Positions 1-8,692 of a stretch of DNA of 40,189 bases are shown in pieces. Source of the DNA: JAWUXM01 sp034111325 (GTDB taxonomy: Bacteria; Pseudomonadota; Alphaproteobacteria; Rickettsiales; JABIRX01); assembly GCA_034111325.1 (NCBI GenBank), contig JAWUXM010000033.1, forward strand, positions 1 through 40,189. Direction: 5' to 3'. The translations under genes and the position numbers were made by a program. The notes below the pieces were generated by a model. The model searched no databases. It saw nothing but the letters and a program-made list of their open reading frames with translations, and had not been told where the DNA came from. Position 1 is the first letter of the stretch. The number at the start of each line of letters is the position of its first letter.

Positions 1-67
1 ATCTTTTTGATTTGCAACTTTACGAACTAATCTTTAAAAGGGTGGCAAAGAACTTGGTGTAAATATT

Positions 68-2245
68 ATGAGAGAAGAGGAAATGCAGATTACTGATCAA
101 ATTGTTAAAGAGCATGGTTTTACTGATGAAGAATATCAGAAGCTATTGGCGATTATGGGGCGGGAGCCGAATATAACTGAATTGGGGATTTTCTCTGTGA
201 TGTGGAGTGAACATTGTTCATATAAATCTACTCGTTTTCATTTAAAAAATCTTCACACCAAAGAGCCGTGGGTGGTTTGTGGCCCAGGTGAGAATGCTGG
301 TGTGGTTGATATTGGTGATGGCAAGGTGGCGATTTTTAAAATGGAAAGTCATAATCATCCATCATTTATCGAACCATATCAAGGCGCAGCAACTGGCGTT
401 GGCGGAATTATGCGTGATGTATTTACAATGGGTGCGCGCCCTGTTGCGGTGTTGGATTCTTTGTTTTTTGGTGATGTTAACCATCCTAAAACCAAACATT
501 TAATTAATGGTGTAGTTGCCGGAGTTGGTGGTTACGGAAATTGTGTTGGTGTGCCAAATATTGGTGGTGCGACGCAGTTTCATAAATCATTTAATGGTAA
601 TATTCTCGTAAATGCTATGTGCGTCGGAATTGCAGAAAGTGATAAGGTTTTTTATTCTGCGGCGAGTCAAATAGGAAGCACAGTTGTTTATGTCGGTGCG
701 AAAACAGGGCGTGATGGGATTCACGGTGCAACCATGGCATCAGCCGAGTTTGACGATGATAGTGCAGAGAAAAGACCAACCGTGCAGGTTGGTGACCCCT
801 TCACAGAAAAATTATTGATCGAAGCTTGTTTAGAGCTAATGGCAAAAGATGCGATTATTGCTATACAGGATATGGGAGCTGCAGGTCTAACTTCCTCTGC
901 GGTTGAGATGACAGCAAAAGGCGGCACGGGAATTGAAATAGATTTGGATAAAGTTCCAATGCGTGAGGAGGGTATGAGTGCTTATGAAATCATGCTTTCT
1001 GAAAGCCAAGAAAGAATGTTAATGGTTATAAAACCTGAAAAAGAAGCCGAAGCCAAAGCAATTTTTAAAAAATGGGAGTTGGATTTTGCCGTAATTGGGC
1101 AAATTACAGATAGTGAAAGATTAATTTTAAAGAAAGATGGAGGAGTTGTTGCGGATATGCCAGTTGCGCCATTATCAGATGAAGCCCCGCTTTATGAGCG
1201 TCCATATAAAATCTCAGAAGTAGCTAATGAGGAAGTTAGCATTGATTGGAGTGGTTTTGATATTGAAGCAGCTTTGCATAAAATTATTGCTAGCGCAGAT
1301 ATTGCCGATAAATCTTCTCTTTATGAACAATATGATAGTCAGGTGATGAATGATACTTTACGCAAGCAAGGTGTTGGCAGCGGTATTGTGCGGATTCATG
1401 ATAGCCAAAAAGCTTTAGCAGTTACAACAAATTGTACGCCACGTTATATTGAGGCGGATCCTTACATGGGCGCTATGCAGGCAGTGGTCGAATCTTACCG
1501 TAATCTTATAGTAACAGGGGCAAAGCCGCTGGCGATTACAAATTGCTTGAATTTTGGTAACCCGCAAAAACCAAAAATCATGGCGCAAATTGTCGAAAGT
1601 ATTCGTGGAATTACAGATAGCTGTAAAGCACTTCATTATCCTGTGGTTTCGGGCAATGTTTCACTTTATAATGAGACAAATGGTGAGGCTATTCAACCTT
1701 GCCCAAATATTGGCGCAATTGGTTTAATTGATAATTTAAGCGACATTCCGCAAATCTCTTTTGCGGAAGAGGGGCTTGATATTTTACTTATCGGCGAGAC
1801 AAAAAACCATCTCGGGCGTTCGATATTATTGCGTGAAATGTTTGGCAAGGAAGCGGGAAATGCGCCAGAAGTTGATTTAGCTTTGGAGGCGAAAAATGCA
1901 GCTTTTGTAACTAGTTTGATTAAAGGCAAAATGCTTGCAACGGTAAATGATTTAGGGGATGGAGGATTGCTAACTACTATTGTGAAAATGAGTTTTGCTA
2001 ATAAAATTTCTGCCTCATTGTTCGATAACAACCCAGAATTCTTATTCGCGGAGGATCAAGCGAGATATGTTATTGCAACTGACCAAGCTGATGAAATTAT
2101 TAACCTAGCTGCAAAGGCTGATGTTCATGTTATGAAAATTGGAAAAACGCAGCTTGGGAATCTTTCTATAGCTGGGAACGATATCCGCATTGCTGCTTTG
2201 CAGGAGTCCTTTTCTAAAACAATAGCAGAGCTGTTCGTTAGTTAG
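68..2245 (+). CDS. purL: Phosphoribosylformylglycinamidine synthase II (small PurL)
   Basis: PurL converts FGAR to FGAM with ATP and glutamine-derived ammonia in cytosolic purine synthesis. At about 725 residues it is the small type, which needs separate PurQ and PurS subunits; neither is in the window. The N-terminal VMWSEHCSYKS segment holds the family's active-site histidine. GPGENAGVVDIGDG and KMESHNHPS nucleotide-binding stretches follow, and a second AIRS-like half begins near residue 420. The start is uncertain. The ATG at 68 has no clear ribosome site. A second in-frame ATG at 83 follows a purine-rich AGAGAAGAGG, but that spacing is very short. The gene reads on its own, with 96 bases before mlaE. 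The family call is secure. Confidence 0.97.
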   Translation: MREEEMQITDQIVKEHGFTDEEYQKLLAIMGREPNITELGIFSVMWSEHCSYKSTRFHLKNLHTKEPWVVCGPGENAGVVDIGDGKVAIFKMESHNHPSFIEPYQGAATGVGGIMRDVFTMGARPVAVLDSLFFGDVNHPKTKHLINGVVAGVGGYGNCVGVPNIGGATQFHKSFNGNILVNAMCVGIAESDKVFYSAASQIGSTVVYVGAKTGRDGIHGATMASAEFDDDSAEKRPTVQVGDPFTEKLLIEACLELMAKDAIIAIQDMGAAGLTSSAVEMTAKGGTGIEIDLDKVPMREEGMSAYEIMLSESQERMLMVIKPEKEAEAKAIFKKWELDFAVIGQITDSERLILKKDGGVVADMPVAPLSDEAPLYERPYKISEVANEEVSIDWSGFDIEAALHKIIASADIADKSSLYEQYDSQVMNDTLRKQGVGSGIVRIHDSQKALAVTTNCTPRYIEADPYMGAMQAVVESYRNLIVTGAKPLAITNCLNFGNPQKPKIMAQIVESIRGITDSCKALHYPVVSGNVSLYNETNGEAIQPCPNIGAIGLIDNLSDIPQISFAEEGLDILLIGETKNHLGRSILLREMFGKEAGNAPEVDLALEAKNAAFVTSLIKGKMLATVNDLGDGGLLTTIVKMSFANKISASLFDNNPEFLFAEDQARYVIATDQADEIINLAAKADVHVMKIGKTQLGNLSIAGNDIRIAALQESFSKTIAELFVS

Positions 2246-2341
2246 CTCGCAAAGTTCTTAACGATAAATGCGATAAAAATTCTTTACGCCACAATAATTA
2301 TATCTATGCTGCTCCTTTCTTTAAAAAGGGAGTTTTCGAGT

Positions 2342-3115
2342 ATGAATCCATTAGCGCACTTAGGTAGTACAATAATTTCTTTTCTCAACAACATTGGTAG
2401 AGTGGGGATTTTTGCTTACCGTTCAATTATTAACATTTTTATCCCACCTTATTATTTCCGCTCGGTTTTACGTCAAGTTGTAGAAATTGGTTATTATTCT
2501 TTGCCAGTTATTGGTCTTACCGCGATTTTTACTGGTGCAGTTTTGGCATTGCAGAGCTATACAGGTTTTGCTAGATTTAACGCTGAAAGCACGATTGCTA
2601 CAGTTGTGGTTTTATCTATCACACGTGAGCTTGGGCCAGTTTTGGCAGGCTTAATGGTTGCAGGTCGAGTTGGTGCTTCGATTGCCGCGGAGATTGGTAC
2701 TATGCGAGTAACAGAACAAATTGATGCATTAACGACTCTTTCAACCAATCCTTTTAAATATCTGGTTGCACCTCGAATGCTTGCCGGGGTCATTGTAATG
2801 CCAATCCTTGTGCTTGTTGCCGATATTATAGGCGTTATGGGTGGCTACTTAGTTGCAGTTTATAAATTAGATTTCGGTTCAGGAAATTATCTAAAAAACA
2901 CTTTAGAATTTCTAGAAACTGATGATGTTGTTTCGGGTTTAATCAAGTCTGCAGTTTTTGGTTTTATCATTACATTAATGGGTTGTTACCATGGCTATTA
3001 TTCAAGAAAAGGTGCTGAGGGTGTTGGTATAGCAACTACAAATTCTGTAGTTTCTGCCTCGATTCTAATTCTGCTTTCAAACTATCTATTAACTGAACTT
3101 CTATTTACAAAATAA
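2342..3115 (+). CDS. mlaE: MlaE-type lipid ABC transporter permease
   Basis: This is the inner-membrane permease of the Mla phospholipid transport system, which moves lipids between the inner and outer membranes. The protein is about 257 residues with several hydrophobic segments. It carries the typical stretch ELGPVLAGLMVAGRVGASIA followed by EIGTMRVTEQIDAL. I chose the ATG at 2342 because AAGGGAG lies about ten bases upstream. An in-frame ATG at 2306 would add 12 residues and lacks a ribosome site. The stop overlaps the mlaF start by one base (TAATG), so translation is probably coupled. No mlaD or mlaB follows. Confidence 0.95.
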   Translation: MNPLAHLGSTIISFLNNIGRVGIFAYRSIINIFIPPYYFRSVLRQVVEIGYYSLPVIGLTAIFTGAVLALQSYTGFARFNAESTIATVVVLSITRELGPVLAGLMVAGRVGASIAAEIGTMRVTEQIDALTTLSTNPFKYLVAPRMLAGVIVMPILVLVADIIGVMGGYLVAVYKLDFGSGNYLKNTLEFLETDDVVSGLIKSAVFGFIITLMGCYHGYYSRKGAEGVGIATTNSVVSASILILLSNYLLTELLFTK

Positions 3116-3858
3116 TGGCTGAAGCAAAAATTGTCATCGAAGGTTTACGTAAGTCTTTCGGCCGTAATCGTGTTTTACGGGGGATTGATTTAGTTATTAA
3201 TAAAGGTGAATCGCTTGTTGTCTTGGGCGGCTCTGGTTCTGGAAAATCAGTGTTGATTAAACATATCGCAACTTTAATGATGCAAGATAAGGGTAAGATA
3301 TTCGTTGATGATAAAGATATTAACCAATTTTCCAGCAAGGAGAAAAGTAACTATCTTGATAAGATTGGTTATCTTTTTCAAGGAGGCGCATTATTTGATA
3401 GTTTGCCAATTTGGCGCAATATTGCATTTCGTTTGATTGAAGGCAAAAAATGCACTAAAAAAGAAGCACGAAGAAGAGCAATTCGTACGATGAGAGAGGT
3501 TGGTCTAAAGTCCCAAGTGGCAGACCTATTACCTTCAGAATTGTCAGGAGGGATGCAAAAACGCGTGGCGCTCGCAAGGGCTATTATATGCAGTCCGGAG
3601 ATTCTGTTTTTTGATGAGCCGACTACAGGTTTGGATCCAATAATGGCGGATGTCATTGATCGTTTAATCACTAAACATTCGAAAGAATTAGGCGCAACAA
3701 CAATTACCATAACGCATGACATTCCATCAGCACGTAAAATAGCTGATCGGGTAGCGATGATAAAGGATGGAAAGATTCATTGGATAGGAACGGTAAAGGA
3801 TTTGGATAATCCGAAGGATGATTATGTTGATGATTTTGTCAATGGCCGTTCTTATTAG
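3115..3858 (+). CDS. mlaF: MlaF-type ABC transporter ATP-binding protein
   Basis: This is the ATPase that drives the MlaE permease. Walker A GGSGSGKS is at residues 38-45, the ABC signature LSGGMQKR at 143-150 and Walker B ILFFDEP at 163-169, followed by an H-loop THD. The length of 247 residues is normal. It overlaps mlaE by one base. Usually the substrate-binding MlaD follows, but here the gene ends directly at a family 1 palindrome, and the next gene is an unrelated transporter. MlaD may be encoded elsewhere. Confidence 0.95.
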   Translation: MAEAKIVIEGLRKSFGRNRVLRGIDLVINKGESLVVLGGSGSGKSVLIKHIATLMMQDKGKIFVDDKDINQFSSKEKSNYLDKIGYLFQGGALFDSLPIWRNIAFRLIEGKKCTKKEARRRAIRTMREVGLKSQVADLLPSELSGGMQKRVALARAIICSPEILFFDEPTTGLDPIMADVIDRLITKHSKELGATTITITHDIPSARKIADRVAMIKDGKIHWIGTVKDLDNPKDDYVDDFVNGRSY

Positions 3859-3975
3859 ACCTGGTTCTTTTGTGCCCTTTTTAGCAAATAACCTTTGTTC
3901 ATTTCGCTCGTGTAACAAGATGTACACGTTCGCTCATTCACAAAGGACATTTACTAAAAATCATCACAAAATTCC
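3859..3975 (+). repeat. Family 1 long palindrome, copy A
   Basis: This is an imperfect inverted repeat of about 117 bases starting immediately after the mlaF stop. The left arm runs GTTCTTTTGTGCCCTTTTT then AGCAAATAACCTTTG. The right arm is its approximate reverse complement, ACAAAGGACATTT then ACTAAAAATCATCACAAAA. The tip is CGTGTA (3909-3914) paired with TACACG (3923-3928). Other copies lie near 11.6, 15.2, 15.55, 18.9, 21.2 and 39.8 kb. Confidence 0.85.
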
Positions 3976-3976
3976 T

Positions 3977-4021
3977 CGTCATTACCTGAATTTTGTAAAA
4001 ATTCTAAGGTAATCTAGGAGC
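3977..4021 (+). repeat. Family 2 covarying hairpin, copy 1
   Basis: The sequence begins GTCATTACCTGAATTTTG and ends ATTCTAAGGTAATCTAGG. The outer stem is TTACC/GGTAA and the inner stem GAATTTT/AAAATTC, with a TA bulge on the right arm. It directly abuts family 1 copy A. Other copies keep the fold but change the paired bases. Confidence 0.75.
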
Positions 4022-4199
4022 AAAGGGAGAGGTGGTTTTGTAGCTTACTGAAACAAGTTCAGCACAGGTTTTGGATCGCCCTTGTATCGCAAGCGATTCA
4101 GGCGATGACGCTGAATGTGATACCAAGAGTGCAATATAAAGTGAACAATGCCAAGGGTGAGGGGGTAATGAGAATTTCTAAATCTAAAAAAGGGGCGAC
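4022..4199. repeat. Mosaic of repeat pieces before the Nramp-like gene
   Basis: This completes the 341-base gap after mlaF. A family 3-like hairpin CTGAAACAAGTTCAG lies around 4049-4063. An inverted family 2 copy spans about 4072-4110; read on the minus strand it starts GTCATCGCCTGAATCGC and has arms CGCC/GGCG. After that I see only AT-rich leader, then AAGGGG at 4190-4195, which is a good ribosome site for the next gene. I see no gene here. Confidence 0.6.
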
Positions 4200-5459
4200 A
4201 TGATACAATTAACCAGGGATTTCTATAATAAATTAGGGCCGGGTTTGTTATTTGCTGGAGCGGCAGTCGGAGTTTCACATGTTGTGCAATCAACATCCGC
4301 AGGCGCACGTTTTGGCGTTGTGATGATTGTGGCTATTCTTCTGGCTCATCTTATTAAATATCCATTCTTTCAATTTGCTCCACGCTATACAGCAGTAACT
4401 GGGCGTAGTCTGGTCTATGGCTATAAAACGCTTGGCACACCAATATTGTTGCTATTTGTTATATTGACCTTGCTAACCATGTTTACAGTTATGGCGGCAG
4501 TGACGATTGTCGCTGGGTCAATTGCAGACAGCATCTTTTGGCAAATGGGTAATAAGATTTGGAGCGTGATTATCCTAGCTGTTTGCTTCGCGATTTTAGC
4601 TATTGGTCGCTATCATCTTTTGGATAATCTCGTAAAAATTATTATTATCATTTTATCGATTACAACAATTCTTGCGGTGTTAGTAGCATTGCTTGGTGAT
4701 ACTGCTTCTATCAAATCACCAGAGAAAATAATTAAATTTTCTTTCGCAAATAAGGAACACCTATTTTTCCTCATTGCATTTTTAGGTTGGCTGCCTTGTC
4801 CGCTTGACACTTCAGTGTGGAACTCGCTTTGGCTTTCGGAAAAACGTCGTGATATTACGCAGCCAATAAATTATAAGGAGGCATTGCTTGATTTTAACAT
4901 TGGCTATATTGGCACAGCGATTCTAGCGGTATTTTTCTTGATGTTAGGCGCAATAATTATGCATGGCACAGGTGAGATGCCTTCGCCAAAAGGCACAGTT
5001 TTTGTTCGGCAATTTATGGATATGTATACATTTATCTTAGGTAAATGGTCATATCTACTAGTTGCGATAGCGGCTTTTGCAACAATGTTTAGTACAGTGA
5101 TTACCTGTATGGATGGCTTTTCCCGAGTTTTATGTAAGGCGTCATATATTTGGTTTTGTGAAGAGAAGGGTAATGATTATGAAGAAAAGAAATCTTTTCC
5201 ATTCTTTCTTTTATTCACAGTGCTTGGCACAATTCTGGTTCTTTTCTTTTTTATGAAAAATATGGGGCAGATGGTTATAGTCGCAACAACCATTTCCTTT
5301 TTAGCAGCACCAATTATTGCTTTTTTAAATTATCGTTTAGTAACGGATTCGCATTTCCCTGAGGAATATCGCCCAAAGAGAACAGGACGGATTCTTAGCT
5401 ATATTTCTTTAGCTATATTAGTGTCATTTAGCCTATGGTTTCTGTGGGTGCGATTTTAA
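4200..5459 (+). CDS. Nramp-like membrane transporter lacking the usual metal-site motif
   Basis: The product has 419 residues and about eleven hydrophobic segments. Overall it resembles the Nramp divalent-metal transporter superfamily (KLGPGLLFAGAAVGVSHVVQ at the N-terminus). In classical Nramp proteins the first membrane segment carries DPGN, whose Asp and Asn bind metal. Here that position reads GAAVGVSH. The usual MPH motif in segment six is not apparent; WLPCPLDTS lies near there. So membership of the fold is likely but manganese or iron transport is not supported. A strong AAGGGG precedes the start. Its last four bases overlap the convergent yggS end. It could be a distinct Nramp-related subfamily of unknown substrate. 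Confidence 0.75.
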   Translation: MIQLTRDFYNKLGPGLLFAGAAVGVSHVVQSTSAGARFGVVMIVAILLAHLIKYPFFQFAPRYTAVTGRSLVYGYKTLGTPILLLFVILTLLTMFTVMAAVTIVAGSIADSIFWQMGNKIWSVIILAVCFAILAIGRYHLLDNLVKIIIIILSITTILAVLVALLGDTASIKSPEKIIKFSFANKEHLFFLIAFLGWLPCPLDTSVWNSLWLSEKRRDITQPINYKEALLDFNIGYIGTAILAVFFLMLGAIIMHGTGEMPSPKGTVFVRQFMDMYTFILGKWSYLLVAIAAFATMFSTVITCMDGFSRVLCKASYIWFCEEKGNDYEEKKSFPFFLLFTVLGTILVLFFFMKNMGQMVIVATTISFLAAPIIAFLNYRLVTDSHFPEEYRPKRTGRILSYISLAILVSFSLWFLWVRF

Positions 5460-6103
5460 CTGTTCTCGCTAAAAACTGCCGTGCCAACTCTTACATAATC
5501 ACACCCAAGGCTGGTGGCTTTTTCATAATCAGCGCTCATACCCATGCTTAGTTTTGCAATGTTGTTTTCCTTGGCGAGTTTTTTGAGTAAGGCAAAATAG
5601 GGCGTTGGGTTTTCATCTTTTGGGGGAATACACATTAAGCCAACAATAGGTAAAGTGATTTCGTGCAAGATTGTGCCAAGATCCTGTGGGAGAATTCCAT
5701 GTTTTTGCTCTTCCTCGCCAATATTTACTTCAAGCAAACAGAGAAGATTACGTCCTTGTTTTTGCATTTCTTTTTCTAAGGCTTTGGCAAGTTTTATGCT
5801 ATCGACCGAATGAATAACATCAAACAGCGCTACGGCTTCTTTTGCTTTATTGCTTTGCAAATGGCCAATTAAATGGAGTTTTATTTGCGGGTATTGCGCT
5901 TTGAGCTCTGTCCATTTAGTCAGCGTTTCCTGTACGCGATTCTCACCAAAATCAAGTTGCCCGGCCGCAATTGCCTCTTGAATTTTTTCTACTGGCTGGT
6001 GTTTACTAACTACAATTAAACAAGGTTCTTGTACTTTCCAAAAAGCGGAAGTTTTTGTAATATTATCTTTTATAGCGTGTAAATTATCTTTGATTTTGCT
6101 CAT
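5456..6103 (-). CDS. yggS: YggS/PROSC family PLP homeostasis protein
   Basis: This is a small single-domain PLP-binding protein of the alanine-racemase-like barrel fold. The family is known to control free pyridoxal phosphate levels rather than to act as an enzyme. The PLP lysine is K34 in LIVVSKHQ. HLIGHLQSNK and the C-terminal SMGMSADYEKA plus VRVGTAVF are family hallmarks. The length of 215 residues is normal. Its start overlaps the ubiG stop by four bases (ATGA), so it is probably co-translated with ubiG. Confidence 0.95.
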   Translation of the reverse strand: MSKIKDNLHAIKDNITKTSAFWKVQEPCLIVVSKHQPVEKIQEAIAAGQLDFGENRVQETLTKWTELKAQYPQIKLHLIGHLQSNKAKEAVALFDVIHSVDSIKLAKALEKEMQKQGRNLLCLLEVNIGEEEQKHGILPQDLGTILHEITLPIVGLMCIPPKDENPTPYFALLKKLAKENNIAKLSMGMSADYEKATSLGCDYVRVGTAVFSENS

Positions 6104-6816
6104 TTAGCAAAACTCATGATATAATTTACATCAAGATTAGGGCATAATTTCCAACTGCGTTCGATTAGGTCAAATTTCATCCCAGTCATATCAAGCAGCT
6201 TTACATCTTCTTGTAACATGTCGTGAATCTCTGATGGTTTAAGGAATTTCTTCCAATCATGCGTGCCAGCTGGCAACCAACGCAATATGTATTCAGCGCC
6301 AATTTTGGCAAAGGCAAAGGATTTTAAGGTGCGGTTTAGCGTGGCAACAAACATTAAACCATTTTTTTTGAGTAACTGAGCGGAGGATTTTAGGAATAGT
6401 TCAGGGTTGGCAACATGTTCAACCACTTCCATATTTAAAACTATATCAAACTTTTCTTTGCCTTTGGCAAGGGTTTCAACATTTCCACAAATATAATGAA
6501 TATCTAAATTGCTTTTTTTAGCATGGCTTTGTGCGATTTTGATATTTTTCTCGCTAGCATCAAGTCCTGTCACGATTGCACCTAGCCTTGCCATTGGTTC
6601 GGACAGTAAGCCTCCACCGCAGCCAACATCAAGGATTTTCAAGCCTTTGAGGCTTTTGATTTTGTAATGTTTGAGAATCTGTGTTTTAATATAAGAAATG
6701 CGCGGACGGTTTAGCTGATGTAGCGGTTTGAATTTACCTTTCTCATCCCACCATTCTTCAGCAATTTTGGAGAATTTTTCTACTTCTTTTGGATCAGTCG
6801 TTTGTTGTTTTGTCAT
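6100..6816 (-). CDS. ubiG: Ubiquinone biosynthesis O-methyltransferase
   Basis: UbiG is the SAM-dependent methyltransferase that carries out both O-methylations in ubiquinone synthesis. The N-terminal FSKIAEEWWDEKGKFKPLH is typical, with SAM motif I ILDVGCGGGLLSEP at residues 61-74. AGTHDWKKFLKPSE near residue 183 is also characteristic of UbiG. It is 238 residues, a normal length. It heads a two-gene unit with yggS. A family 3 hairpin lies in the 85-base leader. Its proximity to lysC on the opposite strand is a common alphaproteobacterial arrangement. Confidence 0.95.
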   Translation of the reverse strand: MTKQQTTDPKEVEKFSKIAEEWWDEKGKFKPLHQLNRPRISYIKTQILKHYKIKSLKGLKILDVGCGGGLLSEPMARLGAIVTGLDASEKNIKIAQSHAKKSNLDIHYICGNVETLAKGKEKFDIVLNMEVVEHVANPELFLKSSAQLLKKNGLMFVATLNRTLKSFAFAKIGAEYILRWLPAGTHDWKKFLKPSEIHDMLQEDVKLLDMTGMKFDLIERSWKLCPNLDVNYIMSFAK

Positions 6817-6832
6817 GGTTTTTTTTATTCGT

Positions 6833-6862
6833 TGTCACCCTGAATTTATTTCAGGGTCTCTT
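6833..6862 (+). repeat. Family 3 hairpin, copy 1
   Basis: ACCCTGAA (6837-6844) pairs with TTCAGGGT (6850-6857) around a TTTAT loop. It is preceded by TGTC and followed by CTC. Two further copies lie at about 18.99 and 19.12 kb, and a fragment at 4.05 kb. A weaker ATCTCT/AGAGAT hairpin follows at about 6874-6892, before the flavin reductase stop. Confidence 0.65.
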
Positions 6863-6901
6863 CGCAAGAGTGATATCTCTCTTTAACAGAGATGCTGAAG
6901 C

Positions 6902-7369
6902 CTAAAGGCTCTCATATTTGCCATTATAGTAGATCAAAGGTTCTTTATTATCTGCAATTTCACCAAAATTTTCAGTTTCCACGGTAAAAATTACATGATC
7001 ACCAACATTATATTTTTGATGTAGGCGACATTCCATATGTGTTAGACAATCTTTAATAATTGGTAATTTATTATGACCATGGCGAAATTTTACATGTTTA
7101 AATTGATCATGATCATGCGAAGCAAAGAGATTTGAAACCTCAGCTTGGTCGCTTGCTAAGATATTAATGCAGAAATGTTGGGCTTTGTTAAAAATATCGA
7201 GACGGTGTGATTTCTGGTCAATGGAAAATAATACTAAAGGCGGCTCAAGCGATAGCGAGGCGAAGGAATTAACTGTTATGCCATAATTTTCCCCTTGGTA
7301 ATGGGTGGTAATGACGGTTATACCTGTTGCAAAGCGACCTAGATGTTGTTTAAATTTTTGCTTTTTCAA
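6902..7369 (-). CDS. Flavin reductase (HpaC-like) family protein
   Basis: This is a 155-residue split-barrel FMN-binding protein of the flavin reductase-like family. The family reduces free flavin with NAD(P)H, often for a partner monooxygenase. FATGITVITT, GITVNSFASLSLEPPLVLFSID and HFCINILASDQ are the conserved blocks. GDHVIFTVE and EPLIYYNGKY close the fold. The start codon is TTG at 7369, with AAGG six bases upstream, and no better ATG exists. It is divergent from lysC across 52 bases. No partner oxygenase is next to it, so the physiological substrate is unknown. Confidence 0.88.
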   Translation of the reverse strand: MKKQKFKQHLGRFATGITVITTHYQGENYGITVNSFASLSLEPPLVLFSIDQKSHRLDIFNKAQHFCINILASDQAEVSNLFASHDHDQFKHVKFRHGHNKLPIIKDCLTHMECRLHQKYNVGDHVIFTVETENFGEIADNKEPLIYYNGKYESL

Positions 7370-7421
7370 AATATACCTTATATATGGAAGCCCCTTTAAT
7401 GATGCTAATCATCAAGAATTT

Positions 7422-8660
7422 ATGTTAATTATACAAAAATTCGGCGGCACTTCGGTTGCTGATGTCGAAAGAATAAAAATGGTTGCGCAAAGAGTAAAGC
7501 GCGAGATTGATAAAGGCAACAAAGTTGTTGCTGTGGTTTCTGCTATGTCAGGTGTCACTAACCAACTAGTTGGCTATGCTAGGGGTGTCTCTATGGGCGA
7601 AGATAACGCAGCTCTTGCTGAATATGATTCTATCGTTGCATCGGGAGAGCAAGTGACTTCTGGTCTGCTGGCGCTTGCCTTGCAAGAGCTTGGCATTAAA
7701 TCACGCTCCCTCCTAGGTTGGCAGATTCCTTTACTTACTGATGATGCGCATGGTAAAGCGCGTATTGCTAAAATTGATGATCAGTTACTAAACGCATTAT
7801 TAGTCGATGATGTTGTACCAGTTGTAGCGGGTTTTCAGGGAATAGCTGCTGATAATCGTATAGCAACTTTAGGGCGTGGAGGTTCTGATACTAGCGCAGT
7901 AGCAATTGCAGCCGCTCTAAAAGCTGATCGTTGTGATATTTTTACTGATGTAACAGGGATCTTTACTGCTGACCCTAGAATGGTTCCGAAAGCACGTAAG
8001 TTAAATAAAGTCGGCTATGAAGAAATCCTTGAAATGGCGTCGCTTGGTGCCAAAGTGCTGCAAACTCGTTCAGTCGAAATGGCTGTAAAGTATGGCGTTG
8101 TTGTACAGGTTTTATCGAGTTTTGTTGATGAAGAAGGGAGTTTATTAGTTAATGATGAGGAAATTATGGAAAGAAGATTAATAACTGCAGTGGCAAGTGA
8201 TGTTAGTGAAGCGCGTGTAACTTTAGTAGGGGTAGAAAATACTCCGGGAGTTTGTGCGTCTATTTTTGAACCATTAGCAGCAAGCAACATCAATGTTGAC
8301 ATGATTATTCAAAATATCAGCACTGATGAAAACAGTGCAAATGTTACTTTTACCATTAATGAAAGTGATTTAGAACGTGCTTTGCAATTATTTGCAAGTT
8401 TGAAAGACAAGATCAAATATGATAAGATCACTTCTAATAAAGATGTCGCAAAGGTTTCTGTTATTGGTGTGGGGATGAAAACCCATGCTGGAATTGCGCA
8501 AAAAATGTTTGCTGTTCTTTCCAAGAAAGGCATTAATATTTTGGCAATTACTACTTCAGAAATCAAAATCTCCATTTTGATAGAAAAAGATTATGCGGAA
8601 CTCGCCGTGCGTTCTTTGCATGATGCTTTTGAATTAGAGAAGGTTGGTGCGGATAAGTAA
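7422..8660 (+). CDS. lysC: Aspartate kinase
   Basis: LysC phosphorylates aspartate, the first step to lysine, threonine, methionine and diaminopimelate for peptidoglycan. The catalytic domain starts with IIQKFGGTSVADVERI and includes TLGRGGSDTSAVAIAAAL. Two ACT domains occupy roughly the last 150 residues, suggesting allosteric feedback by end products. I start it at the ATG at 7422, which gives 412 residues and places KFGG at the normal position. A longer reading from 7305 would add 39 non-homologous residues lying over the flavin reductase. The leader holds TGATG/CATCA around 7400. It ends 32 bases from the convergent trpA. Confidence 0.97.
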   Translation: MLIIQKFGGTSVADVERIKMVAQRVKREIDKGNKVVAVVSAMSGVTNQLVGYARGVSMGEDNAALAEYDSIVASGEQVTSGLLALALQELGIKSRSLLGWQIPLLTDDAHGKARIAKIDDQLLNALLVDDVVPVVAGFQGIAADNRIATLGRGGSDTSAVAIAAALKADRCDIFTDVTGIFTADPRMVPKARKLNKVGYEEILEMASLGAKVLQTRSVEMAVKYGVVVQVLSSFVDEEGSLLVNDEEIMERRLITAVASDVSEARVTLVGVENTPGVCASIFEPLAASNINVDMIIQNISTDENSANVTFTINESDLERALQLFASLKDKIKYDKITSNKDVAKVSVIGVGMKTHAGIAQKMFAVLSKKGINILAITTSEIKISILIEKDYAELAVRSLHDAFELEKVGADK

Positions 8661-8692
8661 TCCTTGGTGTGTTATTCTGTTTTAATAATGAT

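Noticed and set aside
1..67. Tail of an upstream gene ending at TAA 28-30
   Set aside because: Only nine codons would be visible and they match nothing I recognise.
3818..4012. Open frame running over the mlaF end and the repeat
   Set aside because: It lies mostly in family 1 palindrome sequence, with no ribosome site and no recognisable protein features.
6817..6901. Family 3 hairpin as an intrinsic terminator for the flavin reductase gene
   Set aside because: No T-run follows the hairpin on the minus strand, and the same hairpin recurs elsewhere as a dispersed repeat.
7305..7421. Upstream extension of lysC
   Set aside because: The extra 39 residues overlap the opposite flavin reductase gene and do not resemble aspartate kinase; the ATG at 7422 gives the normal N-terminus.
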